The notes under the pieces are model-generated. The model saw nothing but the letters and a program-made list of their open reading frames with translations. It ran no database searches and was not told the DNA's origin. Shown piece by piece: positions 1-10,969 of a stretch of 64,000 bases of DNA (its first letter is position 1; every line of letters starts with the position of its first letter). Both the position numbers and the translations under genes were made by a program. Source of the stretch: Ilex aquifolium (lineage: Eukaryota; Streptophyta; Magnoliopsida; Aquifoliales; Aquifoliaceae); assembly GCA_951799425.1 (NCBI GenBank), contig OX637397.1, positions 21,643,064 to 21,707,063 on the forward strand, written 5' to 3'.

Positions 1-862
1 CCTTTAGTTTATCATATCTTCAAGAATACACCCTCTATTTTTTGAATGTTCGCTAACACCACCTGTTAGGTTAAATTTTTTAACTAGAATGCAATTTTAC
101 TAAATTGCCCATGATATATTTAAGGATAAACTTCATTCACAACCCCTCTAGATTTTTTACGTATTAAAATTCGAGTTGATAAAAAATTATATTTTTTTAC
201 GTATTAAAATTTGAGTAGATTAAAATTCCATTTGAGCCGATTAAAAATTATTTTTAATCGACTCAAATCAAATTTTAATCAACTCGCATTAAATTCTAGT
301 TGACCTAAATTTTAATACATAAAAAAATATAAATTTTAATTGACTCAAATTTTAATGAATTGAATTTTAATTGACACAAATTTTAATAAGTAAAAAATAT
401 AAATTCCAATCCACTCGTAGCGAATTTTAATCGGTACTAACAACTCGGGTAGAGCTCAAATCGGCTCGAATTTTAATGCATAAAAAGGAATTTTAATAGG
501 CACGAATTTTAATACGTAAAAAAAAGTAAAATTTAATCAACTCAAATCGAATTTTAATCGGCTCAAATTTTAATATGTAAAAAAATAAATTTTAATCAAC
601 TCGAATTTTAATATGTAGAAAAAATAAATTTTAATCGGCTCAAATTGTAATCGAATTTTATATAGAAAAATTGTTTGGGGTTTATGTAGGGGCATTTTTG
701 GTATTTAAGATGATTTTTTTTTTGTTAGAAATGATGGTTTAATGGCAAGAGATGTCAGTGATGTTTAAATATAAACTAAAGGGTGTCAGTGATATTTTTG
801 ATAATAGAAGGGGTGTGTTTGAAGATATAGTAAATTAGAAGGGGTGTGACTAATTTTTTTTC
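1..862. mobile_element. Non-autonomous DNA element with long inverted ends, cut by window start
   Basis: The first ~140 bases and the reverse complement of about 690-862 can be aligned in the same order. Both carry a run like CTTTAGTTTATCATATCTTC / CTTCTAATTTACTATATCTTC, then ACACCC..CTATT, then a block ending near AACCCC. The two arms enclose an AT-rich degenerate repeat and no plausible ORF. Long inverted ends without coding capacity suggest a non-autonomous Mutator-like or foldback element. The left terminus lies upstream of the window, so no target duplication can be read. Confidence 0.5.
165..665. repeat. Degenerate AT-rich repeat inside the 1-862 element
   Basis: Many variants of two short words alternate: TTTTAATCGACTCAAAT and TTTTAATACGTAAAAAA. 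Spacing is irregular, so this is a decayed array and not a clean tandem repeat. No coding potential. Confidence 0.7.
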
Positions 863-1563
863 AAAATTCTATAATTTGATATTATTCCTAGGCTTCACAA
901 AATTATTACCTACCAAGTCAAACTGGGGGTGTTTGTTTGGCAGGATTAGTGGGAATTAGGTTAAAATAGTCTTGGAGGCCCACATATCCCAGCTTTAGGT
1001 ATGTAAAATGTTATGGAATATTCGTAGTCATTCAAAAATGCAGCCATTGGGTTTGTTGCCCAATATCCCATTTGACCTGGATATTTTTAACCCAAGGGGA
1101 GTGTGGGATTATTTTTCTTCCAACATAATTAGTTTTGAATTTACAAAAAAAAACCTCGCACAGTAATTTTCTAGGGTTTTTACCTCTGCTCACTGTCCTT
1201 TCTCCCGTTCTCTCTATCCACCTTTCTCTCTCCCTTGTTCTTCATCTGTTTTTTGTCAGTGGAGCATATCTTTTGCTCTCTCTCTTGGCTATCTTTCTCC
1301 CTCTCTCGTCTCACACCACTTTCCTTTCTCCCTCGCTACACAGACATCACCTCCACCAGCGCCACCACCAACAGTGATAGCGACCAAGCACAACCAGCGC
1401 CACCTCCAACAGCAACCAAGCACCAACAGCGACCAAGCACCACCAGCGACCAAGCACACCAGCGCCCTACCTCTTTTCTATCTGCCTCTCCACTACAACG
1501 TCACTGCCACCGCGAACGGCACCATTAAATCACCTGCGACACCTCTAACACCAGCAAACCCCC

Positions 1564-1597
<34 letters not shown>

Positions 1598-3088
1598 ATG
1601 TTAGCTATTCTTCCTATCCCATCTCTCTATTACATGCACACACAAACCGCTATCCCCTATGTCTGTTAAATGCACACACACACACACAACCCCCAAACTA
1701 AATCCCCCCTAACCCTCTATTTTCCCTCCCCAAACCCCCTCAATTTTCTCCCCCCCCCCAAAAAAAAATCCTACATCCATCTATCTCTATCTCGCTTAAC
1801 AGTGTTGAAACCCCACTAACTCCGGTGACCCAGCAACTCTCTATCTCCCCCTTGTTGTCGTTTGTTGTCGGTTATTTGGTTTGGGCAATTCATCTGATTT
1901 TTAGATGAAATTATGTGTTGTACAAAATTTAATCAAAAAAATTATTAACAATTTTTTTATTTTGTGTTGTTTAAAAACGTAATTTATTAAATTAAAATTT
2001 TGTTCAAAACTAAGTACCTAATCATTCTCATTTTGGATTGACATCATACCAATCTAAAGTTGGTATAAAAATGAATTATATTTTTTTACAAAGGGTGCAA
2101 TGGTCATTTTATTATCTTTCTTCTACACGTGTGAATGAGGCCCATAAAACAAATATTTTTCATCCAAAGATAGGATATGATGGAAATGTATTCATTAAAT
2201 CAACTCGGATTACTTTGCATTGGGTTGAATTGGATTCGAATTCAAATCCAATCCAATCCAATCCACCCATGGCGATCCAAACACCCCCTGTGGGTTGGAG
2301 TAGATTAACCCATAAATCCAACTCAATGGACATGGCTATCATGGATTTTTATTTATTTTTTTTTCAAATAGAATGCATTCTGATAGCATTTACCCAGTTA
2401 AACAGATTCTACATTACACACACATTATACACGGTTAGATTTAAAACTGAAGTGGGTTTCTGAAATCGAAGTGGGGGATAAAGAGAGCCCAAAATCTAAA
2501 ACCAACTACAAACACAATTTATAAAGAGAATCGTGATCTTTGTCAACCTGATTCACACCAGAAAGAAAGAGACAGAGAGTTCTGTCTGGATCTTTGTTGA
2601 GCTGATTCATGTCATAGAGAGACAGGGAAGAAGAAAAAGAAGAAGAAGACAATCTTGACGTCGAGCTGGATCTTCAGTTGGCTTGAGCCATGAATGCTAG
2701 AGGTTGCAGGCGGGAGGCAGGCAGCGGTCCAGTCAAGAGAGAGAGTTAGGGGTAGATAGAAAAGGACAAAAAATAATAACATATCCAATCCATTCTAGAT
2801 ATCCAAATACCCCTTAAGTCACCCTTAAACTTAATGGGGTAATATTTTAATTTTTTTTAAATTTTAAATGGATAAAAATGTATTACTCAAATCTATTTAT
2901 CAAATCTTTTATTCCATGTCAAAATCCTATATTTTGAATGTTTGGTGGAGTTAGTAGACTCCACTGATTTAATCATTAATTTGAAATATAAAATTTAATA
3001 AGTAATTTAATTGATATAGCATTGCTCATAAATACACCCCAAACTGGACAGTTGGCTACTTGCCCGCAGTTTAGCTCCCTCTCTGGCT
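863..3088. other. Non-coding, low-complexity intergenic DNA
   Basis: No credible gene. The stretch has pyrimidine-rich DNA (1190-1850), a (CT)n tract near 1567-1597, a (CA)n tract near 1671-1688 and purine-rich DNA near 2560-2760. The open frames at 1135-1604 and 2038-2463 have the composition of simple sequence or lack any recognisable domain. The 11-base word GGGGGTGTTTG at 925 recurs inverted near 2279, but no target duplication accompanies it. Confidence 0.6.
1567..1597. repeat. (CT)n microsatellite
   Basis: About 15 uninterrupted CT dinucleotides. It sits in a longer pyrimidine-rich tract. Confidence 0.9.
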
Positions 3089-3370
3089 AGAAGTTTCCTC
3101 GAGCTTTCACCCCAACCCATGTGGTTTTTCAAAAAAATACCCAAAAGAGGGTTCTTTTCAAAGTATTTCCCAAACTCAGGTTGTTTTAAAAACGTCAGTT
3201 GGAATGACGTTATTAGACCAAAAGACGTCAGTTGGAGTAACCTTTTTAGGCAAAAAAGTCAGACCAACTGACGTTTTTTGTTTGAACAGTGAACATCCAA
3301 AAGACCTAAAAACGTCAGTCCAACTGACGTTTTAACTGAAAACGTCATTTGTACTGACGTTTTTAGCTTG
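3089..3370 (+). repeat. Left terminal inverted repeat of the MULE
   Basis: It begins at the candidate insertion site, runs through a C-rich stretch (CACCCCAACCCATG) and ends in a cluster of palindromes built from ACGTCAGT and ACTGACGT. The right end shows the same order in reverse. The outermost bases match poorly, so the precise terminus is uncertain by a few bases. Confidence 0.75.
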
Positions 3371-3399
3371 TATCTGAATATCGTTTTCTTTTCCTCCTC

Positions 3400-3965
3400 T
3401 TCTTTCCTTCTCTTTTTTTTTTCCTTCTTCCCCCCATCTGAGCCCTAACCTCCTTCAGGCGAGACAAATCAGCAGCACTATATGAAACCCCCATCTGAAT
3501 CAGCATCACCTCCATCTGAATCAACAGCACCATCAGCCAAATTAGCAACACCTCCTTTAGCACCACCATCTGAAACCCCAGCCAGCACCACCACTATCGG
3601 ACACCCCAAATCAAAGCACCACCACCATCGAAGCCCCAACCCCAGCACCACCCACCATCTGAAAGCCCCAACCCCAAGCACCACCATCATCGAAATCCAA
3701 CCCCCAACCCAACCACCATTTGATACCCCCAACCCCAACACCACCACCACCACCAGTCCTAACCTCAACCAATGGGTTTGCAGAAATCATCATCACCACC
3801 ACCACCACCTTCGAAAATTCCCCAAATCCCTCAACCTTCACTAACCCGCAACACCACCCACCCACAAACCCTCCTCAATTGCCCTTCCACTGCTCCTCCA
3901 CTGCACCTCTGACAACGCCTCCACCAATGCTTTGCCAACGCCTCCACCATGGCCAGGTAATTCTC
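3400..3965. other. Simple Pro/Ser/Thr/His-coding low-complexity DNA in MULE
   Basis: CCA/CAC-rich DNA is open in several frames on both strands; the plus frame at 3482-3844 gives a Pro/Thr/His-rich peptide. Openness in many frames at once is what this base composition produces, so I do not call a gene. It could be a captured low-complexity exon; nothing identifies a source. Confidence 0.5.
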
Positions 3966-4250
3966 TGCAGATATTGAATGAAAAATATTGAAATTCTATG
4001 AAATTATTGAATTATTGAAATTCAATGAAAATATTGAAATTCTATGAAAATATTGAAATATTGAGTTGATTATTATTGAGTTCATTTGAAATATAGAAAT
4101 ATTGAGTTGATTATTGAGTTATTGAGTTGAGTTGAAATATTGAATTATTGAGTTGATTTGAAATATTGAAATATTGAGTTGATTATTATTGAGTTGATTT
4201 GAGTATGTAAATGTTGAGTTGATTATTATTGAGTATTTATTTTGTGAAAT
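3966..4250. repeat. Degenerate array of GAAATATTGA / TTGAGTTGAT words
   Basis: Two word types, TTGAAATATTGA and TTGAGTTGATTATTATTGAG, recur about a dozen times with variable spacing. AT-rich and non-coding, inside the MULE upstream of its transposase. Confidence 0.7.
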
Positions 4251-5345
4251 TTTTAGCCTAATTTGTTTTCAAATTGGGTTTTCAATTTGGGTGTTGAATA
4301 GAGTTTGTAAAATTTGTAGGCTAATTTGTTGTAATTCTATGGTAATTCTAAATTTAAATTTAATTTAATCTAATAATCACATAGATTATGTATTTACTTG
4401 TACATAATTATCTAGCGATAACCCTTGGCTGAGTTTTGGGATTAAAATTGAATCAAATATTTCTAATGCTTTGTTTGTTGCTTGAAAAAATTATTAGTTG
4501 GTAATTAATAAAAACCTTTTCTGTCTTTTTCAACTTCTGTTAAAAACTCATTCATTCCTTTGTAATTCAACTTTTGTACGAAGTTGAATCAACTCATTTT
4601 AAAAAAAAATATTAATAATTAAAATTACCTTTAAATTAAAATTGCATAACCTAAAATTTCCATAAATTGTTTGAGAATTAGTTCATTGTTTTGTGTTAAC
4701 TTAATTTGCTTCAATTTCACTTTTGTTACGTACTTATTCATTCTTTCCTCATTAAGTCCTTTCTAATTCAACATTTGTACGAAACTGAAATTTTACTTTA
4801 AAAGAATATAATAATTCATATTAAGCATATTCTATATCTCTCTCATTCTCAATCGAAGCAGTGTAGTTATGTCTCTTACTTATCAAGCAACACATTTTTT
4901 CTCAAAATAAGCATGTTGATTAATGCTATAAAGTTACTCTAGTATTGACATCCTTCAGTTGGATTGTCTTGATAATTGCGATAGAGTTGTAAATGTAAGT
5001 CAATTACTGCCTTGTTAGCCAAAAAAATCGGCTACATTGTTTGCCTTCTTGATAACATGTTTGACTTCTGATTCAATACATGATAACATGTTACGAGATA
5101 CCATCCTTTGGGGATTATTTTTTCAAACTTCCATATAAAGGTTGGATCTCCATCTTTCTTAGTTTTCTACCAGCACACTTCATCCTCGTAGGTTTCTTAT
5201 TTTATCAATGCTTCTAGGTCACATGCGGTAGATTCACATGAGACTTTGATTAAATATGGATATGTTTTTTCTCAAGTATTAATCGTTTCTATCCATCCCC
5301 AGGTTCTTCTGAATTCAATATTAATTCTAAGACGAAAACTGTTTG
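4251..5345. other. AT-rich non-coding DNA upstream of MULE transposase
   Basis: No ORF with recognisable content. It may hold the former promoter and 5' leader of the transposase, but I cannot point to a specific element. Confidence 0.5.
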
Positions 5346-5347
5346 AA

Positions 5348-7140
5348 ATGGCGGGAAAATATGTTACGATTTTGTTGCATTGGGGTGGACACATGAAATA
5401 TGCATCGGAGGGTTTATCATACAATTGTCCTCCCAAAGGTGGAATTATTATTAATAGTGGCACAAAACTTCCGGAGTTGTTGAGTAAAATTTACTCTGTA
5501 ATGGGGTTGGATAGGGCGCATAACAAGTTGAAGTTGACATGTAGATATCCATTTACACTTTGAGCAAGACCAAACATGAATATATATGTCGGTTTGAAAA
5601 TTGTGAATGATGAACTTGTGACTTCTGTGGTTAATGTGGTACTTGACAACCCCAACATTGCTAGTGTTGCTTTGTACGTGGAGACGGAGGACATCAATAC
5701 TGGCATAGGCAGTAGTCAGACCGAAGGTTGCCTAACAACCACTACCATGTCTTACATTGAGTTGGTTAGGCGAGAGATGGGTACGTTGACATTTCCAACT
5801 TCCGGGTTGATGAGTGAATGTTCAACTCCTGTGGGGATGCAGGTAATGGATGAGTCTGGGCAGGTACTCGTACACCCACCAAATAACTGACTCCGCAACT
5901 TATGGAGGGTACTCAACTAATAATTCACTGATTCAGAATTTTCAAATGGATGAGGCGGGAATTGAGTTGGGTGAACGAGATGATGTCCATTAACCATTAA
6001 TGCAACAAAGCCCAATCCGGGAATATGAAGAAATGTGTGTCAATGATCGTACAGATGTCTCCGATGATGAAGACGAAGACGAAGAGTTTGAGGAAGTAAT
6101 GATTGCTGAGCCGGATGACGCAGATGGGAATGGTGAAGACATTGAGCTGACCCATCCGCTGTTCAGATGCATAAGCCTTACTCCACCTCCTTCATAACCA
6201 CTTAATTTGGTCAGCATTCTGAAGCAGATAGTTTTGTACCGTCTTATGAAATGAATTTGTGGGATTCGGTAAAGATGGAGTTGACGAAGGGCATGATTTT
6301 TCAGGATAAAACTTCATTGATTAGGACAGTTAAATGGTATTCCATCAAGTTGAATCAGGATTATGTCGTGGTCGAGACGAACACAACGGTGTGGGGCTGT
6401 ACGGTGCACCATGTACATGCAGCCTAACTGCACGTGGAGACTACGTGCTTGTTTTAGGAAAAAACTCAAAATGTTTCAGATCAAAAAATATGATGGACTT
6501 CATACCTACTTCTACCATCGAATCAGTCGTGACCATCGGCAGTTAGACTCTGATTTCATATGTCATAACATACTGGGACTGGTTGGTGATACACCACAAA
6601 CAAAAATGTCTACAATTCAGAAGAATATAAATGAGAAGTTTAAGTATGATATTTCCTACAAGAAAGCATGAATTGCGAGGAACAAGACCATTTATAAGAT
6701 TTTTGGTGATTGAGACTCTTTGTATGACAACTTGCCCAAGTTTTTGGGTGTCATCAAGAAGTATAACCCTGACTCAATTGTGAAGTGGTGGTACACCTAT
6801 GAATCTCCTTAATACAATATTTTTTTACAAGTATTTTAGGAATTCAATACCAACATTAAAGGGTTTAAATATTGTTGACCTATTTTCAATATTAATGGGA
6901 CATTTCAGCGTGGGAAGTACAGGGGAAAACTGTTAGTGGCGATTGGTTTTGATGCTAATAAGCAGTTGTTTCCCATTGCATTTGCTATTGTGGAAGAGGA
7001 GAATCAATCAAGTTGAGATTTTTGGATGTTTGTATGATTGGTAGATGTTTGTATGATTGGCTTTTTGGATGTTTGTATGATTGGTAGTTGTTTCCCATTG
7101 CATTTGCTATTGTGGAAGAGGAGAATCAATCAAGTTGGGC
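5348..7140 (+). pseudogene. MURA-like (MuDR-type) transposase, broken
   Basis: The reading starts MAGKYVTILLHWGG..., the N-terminal fold typical of plant MULE transposases (to 5563). A second conserved stretch (5576-5890), an acidic linker rich in Asp/Glu (6000-6197) and the MuDR DNA-binding region follow: WRLRACFRKK, then FQIKKYDGLHTY (6430-6520). The catalytic core begins near 6860 with FNINGTFQRGKYRGKLLVAI and continues to AFAIVEEENQSS. Intact relatives have Asp in the IDGT position; here the codon at 6894-6896 is Asn. Frame changes occur between blocks and in-frame stops interrupt several. The core ends in a duplicated 51-bp segment and the rest of the DDE domain is missing. It would have bound the terminal repeats and cut the DNA. 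Clearly non-functional. Confidence 0.75.
6965..7137 (+). repeat. 51-bp direct duplication inside the transposase core
   Basis: Bases 6965-7015 recur at 7087-7137 with no difference that I can see, offset by 122 bases. The intervening DNA is made of TTTGGATGTTTGTATGATTGG words, which continue to about 7310. The duplication interrupts the transposase after the AFAIVEEENQ motif. Confidence 0.85.
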
Positions 7141-7312
7141 TTTTTGAATGTTTGTATGATTGGTAGATGTTTGTATGATTGACTTTTTGGATGTTTGTAT
7201 GTTGTCGCTGGGTTTTTGGATGTTTATATGATTGGTGGTTGTTGCTGTTGGTTTTTGGATGCTTGTATGATTGGTAGATATTTGTATGATTGGTGGATGG
7301 TTGTGGCATTTA
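7016..7312. repeat. Short tandem words GATGTTTGTATGATTGG
   Basis: The word and close variants recur about ten times. The expansion sits exactly where the C-terminal transposase domain and the N-terminal half of the PMD should be, so repeat expansion or deletion probably replaced both. Confidence 0.7.
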
Positions 7313-7461
7313 TTTGGGTTGTTGTTAGTGTATGTATACAATATAATATGCAACAGGTGTTTTTAAAATTTTTTTGGAGTCATACATATAGGGAAAACTC
7401 TGCCGAAATTTTTAATTTTTCACAAAATCTAACAACACTCGCCATTCTTATACTGCAGATG

Positions 7462-8795
7462 ATATGGTATCCTTTCACTGATGATGTACTGGCCAGCCTA
7501 CCGGATTATTGCTTGCAGGATCGGGAATTATTTGTTTTGATGTGGTGGAGTGACATTTTCCTGACCATGTTCTCCGACAGTTTGGATGCAGACAACCGAT
7601 ACTAGCGGCTTGTGATTCCAGTAGGGAGCTGCATGCCACAAATAGGTGTGACAGACATGGTTATGACTGGACGACCGCACATCAGGGCTACATCAGCATG
7701 TGGGAGCAGTGACGAGATACTATTGTTCATGGCAAGCTACGCTCGATATGATGGATGCCACTGATCCATACATGGAGTGGTATCGACACATTACTCGTCT
7801 ACTTGTTAGACCACCTATGCCGTGCCCTAACGTCGATTTTTAGCCCGTCAGCAGTATCATCAAGATGTTGGTATGTGTTTTTTACTTTGTAGATAAATTA
7901 AATGTGTTACAACAATTACGTAATCTTGTTTAAAATGATTATGCTATGGTACTGCAGGAACAGACGCTGACACAGGTATATCACATAACACGTGATACTG
8001 TTAGTGGCGAGCCTGATTTGTGGACTTGTTTGTCGTCCATCAGTCAGATGGGGGATCTAAGCTACATGTGTTTGTCATCTCTTTCTGAGCACTATAGACT
8101 TGTGCAACCACCGGCACACATGCATCAACTTGTAGTTGTAGCACTAGTGTATGCACGCCAGCGTGGTATACGCATTCCACGACGTTCCGCTGCACGCACA
8201 CATGGACATACATCCCCACCGGTCGTGGATACTGCTTCGACATCATCACAGGCAGGCCCATGGGCTGCATATGTTCCCCAGACTGCTGGAGATTGTCCAC
8301 CTACCCCATATGTCCCAGTTGCTGATTATTGCCTTCCTACACTTATCATTGACCATGCCGCTACACCACTGATTGAGCATCCTACAGTTACATCATGTGG
8401 TCCACTATTGACCTCTCCACATGTTGATACATCGGCGTCTCCATTCACACCTTAACCAGAGCCCGTGGCTACAGGAGATATGTCACCTATACTGGACCAG
8501 ACAGCTACATCACTTCCCAATGTGGCTTGTATTCCACATATGCTACACCGCTGCCCACACGACCTACTTCTCCTATTCAATATGAGGACTGTTCTGATGA
8601 TGTTGAGGTTCCTGCTGAGGGAGTTACACAAGAGCCATTACTATCAACAAAGGTCGAGGCAGAGGTGGGTATGGAGTTGGTCATCCTAGCCACCATGCAC
8701 ATGATCCAGTAGATGGTGGAGTCACTCAAGATATACCGGCTTCTCCTGATGGATAACGGCCCAAGCAACAGAGGAGACCACCACCTTATGGGACG
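7462..8795 (+). pseudogene. Plant mobile domain protein (MAIN/PP7-long-form type), C-terminal half, broken
   Basis: Starting at about 7462 the translation reads WYPFTDDVLASLPDYC, then (after a frame change) VEWHFPDHVLRQFG near 7545-7590. Next come CDRHGYDWTTAH and a MEWYRHITRLLVRPP segment near 7760-7830. This order matches the last third of the plant mobile domain (PF10536), known from MAIN/MAIL1 and the long-form PP7-like proteins. A Pro/Thr/His-rich tail (7946-8455) contains the basic motif ARQRGIRIPRRS. The N-terminal part of the domain is absent. A GT-rich gap at 7860-7957 ending in CTGCAG may be an intron. PMD proteins act in nuclear gene silencing and expression, and the domain is often carried by plant transposons. 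Several frame changes and stops make this copy non-functional. Confidence 0.65.
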
Positions 8796-9084
8796 TAGTC
8801 CATTTTTTTTGTATATAATTTGTGTCTATTAGTGTTGTATATAAAAACTCTTTGGGTTCATAGTTTCATATAGTGTAATTTCATTACTGCCTTTCAGATT
8901 AGTTATCAAATACTCTAACTAACGTTTCTTGAAGAATATAACATAATTTATTGAAATCCAGATGGACAATACGAACGAAGTAGTACACCATATTTCATAG
9001 AAACATAATAAAGAAACATACTGCAAACACAAGTATGACAATTGAAGTGTAAATGTTCCAACATAGGAGTTGCATAACACTTCT
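8796..9084. other. Non-coding spacer inside MULE
   Basis: AT-rich, with no recognisable content. It separates the 3' end of the PMD reading from the convergent minus-strand ORF. Confidence 0.5.
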
Positions 9085-9521
9085 TCATGGGTCTTCATCT
9101 TCGTCAGACAGGTAATAATCAGAAAAACATTCAGCTTCCCCACTCAATTGGAAGCTTAAAATTGTTTTTATATCCTCTCTTCTGCAGCACGGTCGCTTGC
9201 AATACTGCGCAGGTTGTATCGATTGCAACAGATTGCCATTCAATTGTTCTCAACTCGAATGCGAAACAATGCTCGCTCTAATTCTTGAGGAGTGATAATA
9301 GGCATAGCAATGACAACTTGTCGAGACCTTCTTATGTTGCAAGAACGTAAATCTAAGTTTAGATTTTCTCTTTCCGTCAAGCGATATTGTCATTCCGCCA
9401 TCATTGAATTTCTAGCTGTTAGTGAATAACATAAGCGAGGATTCATTGGGTAAAAGAACTCATCCTTTAAAGCCCAAAGATAACCCAGAGTTTCAAACAC
9501 CGTTCTCGAACTATAATTCAT
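9085..9521 (-). pseudogene. Unidentified MULE cargo ORF, minus strand, broken
   Basis: Reading leftwards from an ATG at 9521 gives MNYSSRTVFETLGYLWALKD and a basic middle part. It has one in-frame TGA after ...SMMAE, then RRSRQVVIAMPIITPQELER, and a frame change near 9260. The second frame ends in an acidic tail SDYYLSDEDEDP just before the stop at 9085-9087. That tail resembles the ending QYLSDEYMSDEN of the plus-strand ORF at 10160-10603, which hints that the two are related or serve together. I do not recognise the family and claim no function. It is convergent with the PMD remnant. Confidence 0.4.
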
Positions 9522-9599
9522 GGTTAGAGATTAATTCTGTACATTGAACATTGCATATGAGTTCAAACTTATAGGCAAATGATATATGTGAGTATGCCA

Positions 9600-10090
9600 G
9601 GCTACAACCTCAATGAATGACATTAGAGCATTGTGTAGTCACAATCATTGACATTATAAAAATGTGTAGTCACACTGACTGACATTGAACCAGCGTGTAG
9701 TCACAATGACTGACATTGACCCAGTGTATAGTCACAATGAATGACAATGATGCAATTGTCATGTTGTAACTATTTGGTGTTTAGTCACAATCAAACTCAT
9801 GTGACTACACAGTAGTTTACTGCAAAAAAACCCTAATATTGTTAAATGTATCACAGACGTGAATCACTAGGAATCAGGGTCTAGTAACTTTAATGTAATA
9901 GACGTATCAGTGTGTACTCACAGTGACTACATACTAGTGTGTGGTTATGCTGACAACTAATAGTGTATATTCACACTGACTGCTCTCTTTTTCCAATGTT
10001 TGACCATCAACTCAAATATAAAGGTGACTACACACTACTGCAATGCTGACAAATGTGCTTATAGGACAAAATAAGTGACTACACACTGAT
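9600..10090. repeat. Cluster of GTGTAGTCACA words in both orientations
   Basis: About ten variants of GTGTAGTCACAATGACTGACATTGA (or its inverse, TGTGACTACAC) occur between 9630 and 10090, spaced about 25-60 bases apart. The direct copies lie on the left and inverse copies on the right, giving a diffuse inverted arrangement. The cluster lies between the two oppositely oriented small ORFs (9521, - and 10160, +) and could hold their shared promoters or a protein-binding array. Confidence 0.7.
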
Positions 10091-10159
10091 GCATTTAAGA
10101 CAATAAAACTACTATAAAAACATAATACGGGGTGGCTCATATACTATGTATTGCACATT

Positions 10160-10603
10160 ATGTCTACTTCAAGACCACGAGCAGGTGATAACAGTCGTAG
10201 CCATGAACCAGTTTAGTTATTACAAGATCGAGATGATGATTACAAGAGTGAGAGATTTTCTGATCCAAAAGAGTATTATGCCGGACTCCGACGAGAGTGG
10301 GCTTTTTGTGCTAATGAATTACACTCATTATGCACAGATCTGAGAGAACTTGGTATACCGATGCCACATAGACTTTCACTTACCATGCCACGAAGGAATA
10401 TAGTGAACTATGAAACAACATTTAAACGTGTACGAAAGGAGAATAATAGGATGATGTTGGGTAAGTGTCGATATTATATGCTCCAAATAACATTTGACAT
10501 GGTGGAAACTACTTTTGTCAGGGAGTTGACAGCTACTGAGCGATCTAATGTATTGTCTAATGAACAATACTTATCAGATGAGTATATGTCTGATGAAAAT
10601 TAA
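10160..10603 (+). pseudogene. Unidentified MULE cargo ORF, 147 codons with one stop
   Basis: From an ATG at 10160 a single frame runs to TAA at 10601-10603, interrupted only by a TAG at 10214-10216 (codon 19). It encodes a charged, probably helical protein. A Tyr/Arg/Asp-rich start (DRDDDYKSERFSDPKEYYAG) leads to WAFCANELHSLCTDLRELG, a basic middle (FKRVRKENNRMMLGKCRYY) and an acidic end (EQYLSDEYMSDEN). Preservation of one frame apart from a single stop contrasts with the heavily broken transposase upstream. I see no known domain. It is divergent from the minus-strand ORF at 9521 and shares its acidic ending. A host-derived cargo gene or an element-specific accessory protein are both possible. 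Confidence 0.45.
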
Positions 10604-10651
10604 TAAATGTAATTAGTGTCCACCTTATTAAGCATATAACGTTTATGTCTA

Positions 10652-10893
10652 TGTCCTATTTACTTTAATCAATATCGTGTCTTTATCAGTTTATTCAGTG
10701 TGTTGTCATATCTCAACTTTTTCATTGTCATATCCTGTCATTGTCAAATTAGTTCTGAACTTTGCAGTGTGATGTCCTATTTACTTTAATCAATCCCGTG
10801 GCTTTATCAATCCATTCAGTGTGTTGTCATATCCTAACTTTTTCATTGTCATTTTGCATCACTGTCAAATCAGTTCCGCACTTTGTAGTGTGA
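10652..10893. repeat. Two tandem copies of a 121-bp unit
   Basis: TGTCCTATTTACTTTAATCA starts at 10652 and again at 10773, and a third copy begins at 10894 but stops after a few bases. The copies differ at scattered positions. It lies between two MULE cargo ORFs and is non-coding. Confidence 0.85.
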
Positions 10894-10969
10894 TGTCCTT
10901 TCACTGCAATTTTAAGTTGCCATATATACTAGCATTCACAATTGTGTAAATGCACCACCACCAAACAAA

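Noticed and set aside
925..2289. PIF/Harbinger-type element bounded by GGGGGTGTTTG inverted words
   Set aside because: Only about 11 bases match and the flanks show no 3-bp TTA/TAA or 8-bp duplication.
2038..2463. 141-codon open frame
   Set aside because: Starts at a TTG, has no domain, and lies in repeat-like intergenic DNA.
3363..3977. Several overlapping open frames on both strands
   Set aside because: CCA/CAC low-complexity DNA is open in most frames; no domain or codon preference.
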